A stretch of DNA of 64,000 nt, taken from contig NZ_SLXA01000001.1 in NCBI RefSeq assembly GCF_004340975.1, positions 235,012 to 299,011 of the forward strand, read 5' to 3'. Each line of letters begins with the position of its first letter. The stretch's first letter is position 1. Both the position numbers and the translations under genes were made by a program. The DNA is from Frisingicoccus caecimuris (GTDB lineage: Bacteria > Bacillota > Clostridia > Lachnospirales > Lachnospiraceae). The notes below the pieces were generated by a model. That model was not told the origin of the DNA and did not search any database. It saw only the letters and a list, made by a program, of their open reading frames with translations. Positions 60,441 to 64,000 of the stretch are shown here, one piece after another.

Positions 60441-61440
60441 ACTCTTCCAACTCCTCCACTACAAGATTTTTCGAGCGCAGATAGTAAATCGCCCGGTCTC
60501 CCTGGAGCCTGTCCTCAGGAAGCTGGAGAATCATATGTCCATAGGCTTTTCCATCAATATCCTTCGTATCTGCGAACATGATATTTACGGCAATCTTACA
60601 TTCCATGATCAGATTGGAGATCACCGGTTCATACGACGATTTTCCATCAAAGACAACCCGGATGCACCGTTTGCCAAGGGCAGCCTGACCACCTGCTGAT
60701 TTCTGATAAATAATTCGTTTTGCCGTTCGAGATTCAGGCTGGGTAAAGACCTTCTCAACGGTTCCCACTTCAGCCAACTGGCCGTCATCAATAATAGCCA
60801 CATGACTGCAGATGCTTTCCACCACCGACATTTCATGGGTGATAATAACGATCGTGATCCCATACTTACGGTTAATATCCTTCAATAATTTCAAAATAGA
60901 CTGGGTCGTCGCCGGATCCAAGGCACTGGTCGCTTCATCGCAAAGAATGATCTTAGGATTTGTAGCCAAAGCCCTCGCGATCGCCACGCGCTGCTTCTGC
61001 CCGCCGGACAACTGGGCCGGATACATCAAAGCACGGTCCTTCAGATCGACAATCTCTAACAGCTCATCGATCCTGGCATCAATATCTGCCTTCTTCATTC
61101 CCGCAATCTCCATGGAAAATGCAATGTTTCCGCGGACATTCCGCTGCTGGAGCAAATTAAAATGCTGGAAGATCATCGCCACTTCCTGACGGGTCTTCCG
61201 AAGCTCCCTGTCAGATAAAGCCGCCAGGTCTTTACCGTCAATCTTCACTGTTCCGGATGTGGGACGTTCAAGAAAATTCATACAGCGAATCAATGTACTC
61301 TTGCCCGCGCCACTCATTCCGATGATTCCAAATATGTCCCCTTTTTGAATATCAAGGTTTATATCCTTCAAAGCGTAAACTGTCTGAGTTTTCCCCCTGA
61401 AGGTCTTATCCAGATGTTCAATCTTAATCATTGGTTCCAA
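60430..61440 (-). CDS. metN: Methionine ABC transporter ATP-binding protein
   Basis: About 336 aa. Walker A 'GMSGAGKSTLIRCMNFLERP', signature 'LSGGQKQRVAIARALA', Walker B 'IILCDEATSALD', and the C-terminal NIL domain (~258-335) which binds methionine and trans-inhibits uptake. TTG at 61440 lies 8 nt after AAGGA and is the best fit; ATG at 61449 is too near that site and ATG at 61431 is the conservative alternative. No SAM riboswitch is seen upstream. Confidence 0.94.
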   Translation of the reverse strand: MEPMIKIEHLDKTFRGKTQTVYALKDINLDIQKGDIFGIIGMSGAGKSTLIRCMNFLERPTSGTVKIDGKDLAALSDRELRKTRQEVAMIFQHFNLLQQRNVRGNIAFSMEIAGMKKADIDARIDELLEIVDLKDRALMYPAQLSGGQKQRVAIARALATNPKIILCDEATSALDPATTQSILKLLKDINRKYGITIVIITHEMSVVESICSHVAIIDDGQLAEVGTVEKVFTQPESRTAKRIIYQKSAGGQAALGKRCIRVVFDGKSSYEPVISNLIMECKIAVNIMFADTKDIDGKAYGHMILQLPEDRLQGDRAIYYLRSKNLVVEELEEYVI

Positions 61441-61473
61441 TTCTATCATCCTTTTCTTTTATATTTGAATTGT

Positions 61474-61513
61474 AAAAAAAGTACTTCAACCAGGATTGTT
61501 AAAGTACTTTTTG
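61474..61513 (-). terminator. Terminator of the phospholipase C-like gene
   Basis: AAAAAGTACTT/AAGTACTTTTT stem with T run, between 61536 and the metN start. Confidence 0.8.
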
Positions 61514-61535
61514 TAAGTCCTTAAATATTCTGTCT

Positions 61536-62123
61536 TCAGGCCACTTTTATATAGCGATGCTGCTGCTGATGCAGCAATGATATCACGGCCTCAAGTACCT
61601 GTCGGCACACCTCAACACTGTGCCTGCAGTCAATATCCTGTCCATCGGCTGTCATTTTAATATATTCTACATGACAGTTCTTAATAAAATTGCAAATATC
61701 ATCTACTGAAGACATGGACATTCGAATCAAAGGCTGATTCTCAATGTTCTTCTGGCCGACATAATGACGCATGGCATGCTTGAGAACCTCTTCATAGCTC
61801 ACATGATCTTTCAGATTCCCCTTAAATTTCTTATTATGAGGTAATGTAAAGTAATCCGCGATATAATGGGTAATCACCCCCAGGTCCTTACATCTGGACA
61901 TAGAAAGACCATCTTCTCCGCTGTACTCTTCAATCACTTTACGCAATTTTTTCTCTAAAATGTCAAAAGTGGTATCCATTTGATGTTTTTTCGTCAAAAA
62001 CGACGGAACCAGATCCGGCAAAAGGCTGCCAAACTGAAACATATAAGTATGAGCCATCAATGTTTCATCTTTAAATTCATTCAGCATATGATTTGCAAGT
62101 GAAATATGTGATTTCTTACGCAT
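61536..62123 (-). CDS. Zinc-dependent phospholipase C-like protein
   Basis: About 195 aa resembling the zinc-dependent phospholipase C / S1-P1-type all-helical fold: 'SLANHMLNEF', 'FQFGSLLPDLVPSF', 'DLGVITHYIADYFTLPHNKKF', 'SYEEVLKHAMRHYV', with His/Asp residues placed as metal ligands. No signal peptide is seen, unlike secreted toxins of this fold, so it is probably a cytoplasmic relative of unknown substrate. ATG at 62123 follows GGAGG. Confidence 0.82.
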   Translation of the reverse strand: MRKKSHISLANHMLNEFKDETLMAHTYMFQFGSLLPDLVPSFLTKKHQMDTTFDILEKKLRKVIEEYSGEDGLSMSRCKDLGVITHYIADYFTLPHNKKFKGNLKDHVSYEEVLKHAMRHYVGQKNIENQPLIRMSMSSVDDICNFIKNCHVEYIKMTADGQDIDCRHSVEVCRQVLEAVISLLHQQQHRYIKVA

Positions 62124-62221
62124 AATGCCTCCTCTTGACAAAATGTAATTTCTAAACCATTCCTATTGTACAATGATTTTTTATGAATGACAAGTGGAAA
62201 TCTTGGATTTCCTGTTATTTC

Positions 62222-62250
62222 TTGACAATCACCTCTATATAAGATAGAAT
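62222..62250 (+). promoter_or_regulatory. Promoter of the HlyC/CorC-family gene
   Basis: Consensus TTGACA (62222-62227), 17-bp spacer, TAGAAT (62245-62250). Confidence 0.75.
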
Positions 62251-62288
62251 CTTTCATTATAATACTAAATTACAGGAGATGATTTTAT

Positions 62289-63596
62289 TTGGATCCCACG
62301 AGTGTGGCGCAACTAATCACGCTGATTATTCTCGTACTTTTATCAGCATTTTTCTCTTCCGCAGAAACAGCCTTTACGACTGTAAACAAGATTCGTATCC
62401 GAACCTTCGAGGAGGAGGGCCGTCCAAAGGCCGCCCTGATTCGGAAAATTATTGAAGAACCACAAAAAATGCTCAGTGCCATTCTGATTGGTAACAACAT
62501 TGTTAATCTGTCCGCATCTTCGCTGATGACCACGATGGTCACCCGTATTATGATGAACCTGGGGCTTGTCTCAAAAACAGCAACAGCCATCGGTGTGTCG
62601 ACCGGTATACTGACTCTTGTCATCCTGGTATTTGGTGAGATCACCCCAAAATCTATAGCGACCCATTCAGCCGAACGCATCTGTTTCATTTATATTAAAC
62701 CGATCTACTGGCTGACAGTTGTTTTTACACCATTGATTTTTATTGTTAATAAAATTTCCTTTGGTCTTATGAAACTTCTCGGTATGCGTTATACCGGAAA
62801 AGAACGGGTTATGACAGAAAATGAACTTCTCACCATTATTGATGTGAGCCATGAAGAAGGTGTTCTTGAAAGCGAAGAAAAAGAAATGATCAATAACGTG
62901 GTTGATTTTGGCGATTCTCTCGCGAAGGATGTTATGGTCCCGCGAATCGATATGGTTTCCATTCCTGTGGAGGCATCTTACGATGAACTGCGCAGCGTCT
63001 TTAAAAAAGATATGTACAGCCGCCTTCCTGTATATGAAGAAACGAAGGATAACGTGATCGGCATTGTCACTCTGAAAGACTTTTTCAACTACGAAGGCAC
63101 AAAGGATGCTTTTAAACTTTCAGACTTGCTCCGTGAGCCATATTTTACTTATGAATACCAGAAAACATCGGATTTATTGATCCAGATGCGTGAAAATTCG
63201 ATCAACATCAGCATTGTTCTGGATGAATACGGCGCTACGGCCGGTATCATTACTTTGGAAGACCTTCTGGAAGAAATCGTCGGTGAAATCCGCGATGAAT
63301 ATGACGATGATGAAGTCGATCCGATACAAAAGCTGAACACCAGCGAATATCTGGTGGATGGCTCCACCCGTCTGGATGATATCAATGAAACTTTTGGCTG
63401 TCATATTGAATCCGACGACTACGATTCCATCGCCGGACATATGATCAACGTGCTTGAACATATCCCAACCGAGGGTGAAGAAATTACTGAAGATTATATC
63501 CGATTTGTCATCGAAAAAATGGATAAAAACCGAATAGATACGATTCATGTTTACCTTACCGAACCGGAAGAAAACATGGAACCGGAACATAAATAA
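62289..63596 (+). CDS. HlyC/CorC (CNNM/DUF21-CBS) family transporter
   Basis: 435 aa. Four-helix DUF21/CNNM domain (~1-180; 'LLSAFFSSAETAFTTVNKIR', 'LVFGEITPKSIATHSAERIC'), a CBS pair (~200-330; 'VMVPRIDMVSIPVEASYDEL', 'SINISIVLDEYGATAGIITL') and a C-terminal CorC_HlyC domain (~345-425). Linked to magnesium or cobalt efflux in the family; the 'hemolysin' name is historical. Starts with TTG at 62289, following AGGAG. Confidence 0.92.
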   Translation: MDPTSVAQLITLIILVLLSAFFSSAETAFTTVNKIRIRTFEEEGRPKAALIRKIIEEPQKMLSAILIGNNIVNLSASSLMTTMVTRIMMNLGLVSKTATAIGVSTGILTLVILVFGEITPKSIATHSAERICFIYIKPIYWLTVVFTPLIFIVNKISFGLMKLLGMRYTGKERVMTENELLTIIDVSHEEGVLESEEKEMINNVVDFGDSLAKDVMVPRIDMVSIPVEASYDELRSVFKKDMYSRLPVYEETKDNVIGIVTLKDFFNYEGTKDAFKLSDLLREPYFTYEYQKTSDLLIQMRENSINISIVLDEYGATAGIITLEDLLEEIVGEIRDEYDDDEVDPIQKLNTSEYLVDGSTRLDDINETFGCHIESDDYDSIAGHMINVLEHIPTEGEEITEDYIRFVIEKMDKNRIDTIHVYLTEPEENMEPEHK

Positions 63597-63617
63597 CAAC
63601 AATATGCACTGACTGAT

Positions 63618-63661
63618 AAACGGTGGCTAAATTCTAAAAGCCACCGTTTATCGTTTTTTTG
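63618..63661. terminator. Bidirectional terminator after the HlyC/CorC-family gene
   Basis: Perfect 11-bp arms AAACGGTGGCT and AGCCACCGTTT with a T run; shared with the converging Rpn-like gene. Confidence 0.88.
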
Positions 63662-63663
63662 TG

Positions 63664-64000
63664 TCACATCTGAACTCTGATTTTCTCCAATTCATCCCCC
63701 GTTATCCCGACTGCTTCCATGATAATTTCATCAGATACCGAACCTATTCCCAAAAGTTTTTTTACAATTGTCCGTATGGTCTCTTCACGGCCCGTTTGAA
63801 TTCCAGTTTGAATTCCAGCTTCAACTCCACGTTCCCACACATATTCTGATAAATTGCACATCAGATCGACCTCCTTACCTAAACCATCATTCATGGGTAT
63901 CTCATATTCGTCCTGAAGGATCTGCTTTTTTGTTCTTACATCCAGGGTAGCTGAGAGAAGCGTATTCATCATATTAAAAAAAGCATTCTTTACTCTACTC
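63664..64000 (-). CDS. Rpn/PD-(D/E)XK-type nuclease-transposase family protein, C-terminal part (5' end outside window)
   Basis: Open to the right edge of the window; in the minus frame upstream codons (…RVKNAFFN) continue without a stop, so the gene starts beyond 64000. The visible C-terminus has 'LCNLSEYVWERG'-like sequence ('MCNLSEYVWERGVEAGIQTG') followed by the duplicated 'GIQTGIQTG' and a helical tail, as in the many PD-(D/E)XK recombination-promoting (Rpn) paralogues of Lachnospiraceae. The catalytic domain cannot be checked. Confidence 0.7.
   Translation of the reverse strand, partial: SRVKNAFFNMMNTLLSATLDVRTKKQILQDEYEIPMNDGLGKEVDLMCNLSEYVWERGVEAGIQTGIQTGREETIRTIVKKLLGIGSVSDEIIMEAVGITGDELEKIRVQM

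Noticed and set aside
61450-61535. SAM or other riboswitch upstream of metN
   Set aside because: The gap is only 86 bp and holds a simple terminator of the upstream gene; there is no room for a SAM riboswitch.

Overview
The window looks like a chromosome segment of an anaerobic, low-to-moderate GC Firmicute, most probably a gut Lachnospiraceae-type Clostridium. This rests on family-level protein resemblance, strong GGAGG ribosome binding sites, T-box leaders, sporulation-type proteins (PdaA, SpoIID/LytB), sortase-assembled pili and a Bce-type peptide-antibiotic detoxification module. Species cannot be named from the sequence alone.

Layout. 1-0.35 kb: end of a PdaA-like deacetylase. 0.35-5.05 kb (minus strand): a BceRS two-component system with its BceAB transporter. 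5.1-14.9 kb (minus): a long sialic acid/amino sugar operon in the order solute-binding protein, two permeases, two ATPases, YhcH-type mutarotase, NanA lyase, an unassigned glycosidase-like beta-propeller and NagA. A divergent RpiR-family regulator (15.2-16.0 kb) is probably its repressor, and a second operon (nagB-nanE-nanK, 18.4-16.1 kb) completes conversion to fructose-6-phosphate. The same 15-bp palindrome overlaps the -35/spacer region of both promoters. 18.5-26.4 kb: AraC regulator, small Cys-rich protein, acetyltransferase fusion, VOC protein, LeuS, a repeat-containing surface protein and a serine recombinase. 26.6-28.7 kb: divergent EF-G paralogue. 28.9-31.7 kb: tyrA-aroA behind a tyrosine T-box. 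31.9-37.3 kb: small coiled-coil protein, AEC transporter, Fe-alcohol dehydrogenase, SEC-C protein and an ABC-2 type exporter.

37.4-46.3 kb holds the most interesting region: a pilus locus (large adhesin, LPTTG major pilin, two class C sortases) whose upstream region is bounded by 25-bp imperfect inverted repeats and lies beside a tyrosine recombinase gene. The 245-bp segment between the repeats carries overlapping, oppositely directed sigma-A-like promoters and looks like an invertible promoter switch for phase-variable pili.

46.5-51.3 kb: queA and pheST behind a phenylalanine T-box. 51.3-58.8 kb: YihY/BrkB protein, SpoIID/LytB protein, a probable 6S RNA, a glycerophosphodiesterase, an isochorismatase-like hydrolase and thrC. 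58.9-61.4 kb: metQ-metI-metN. The window ends with a zinc-dependent phospholipase C-like protein, a HlyC/CorC CBS transporter and the tail of an Rpn/PD-(D/E)XK protein. No rRNA, tRNA or CRISPR array was seen.
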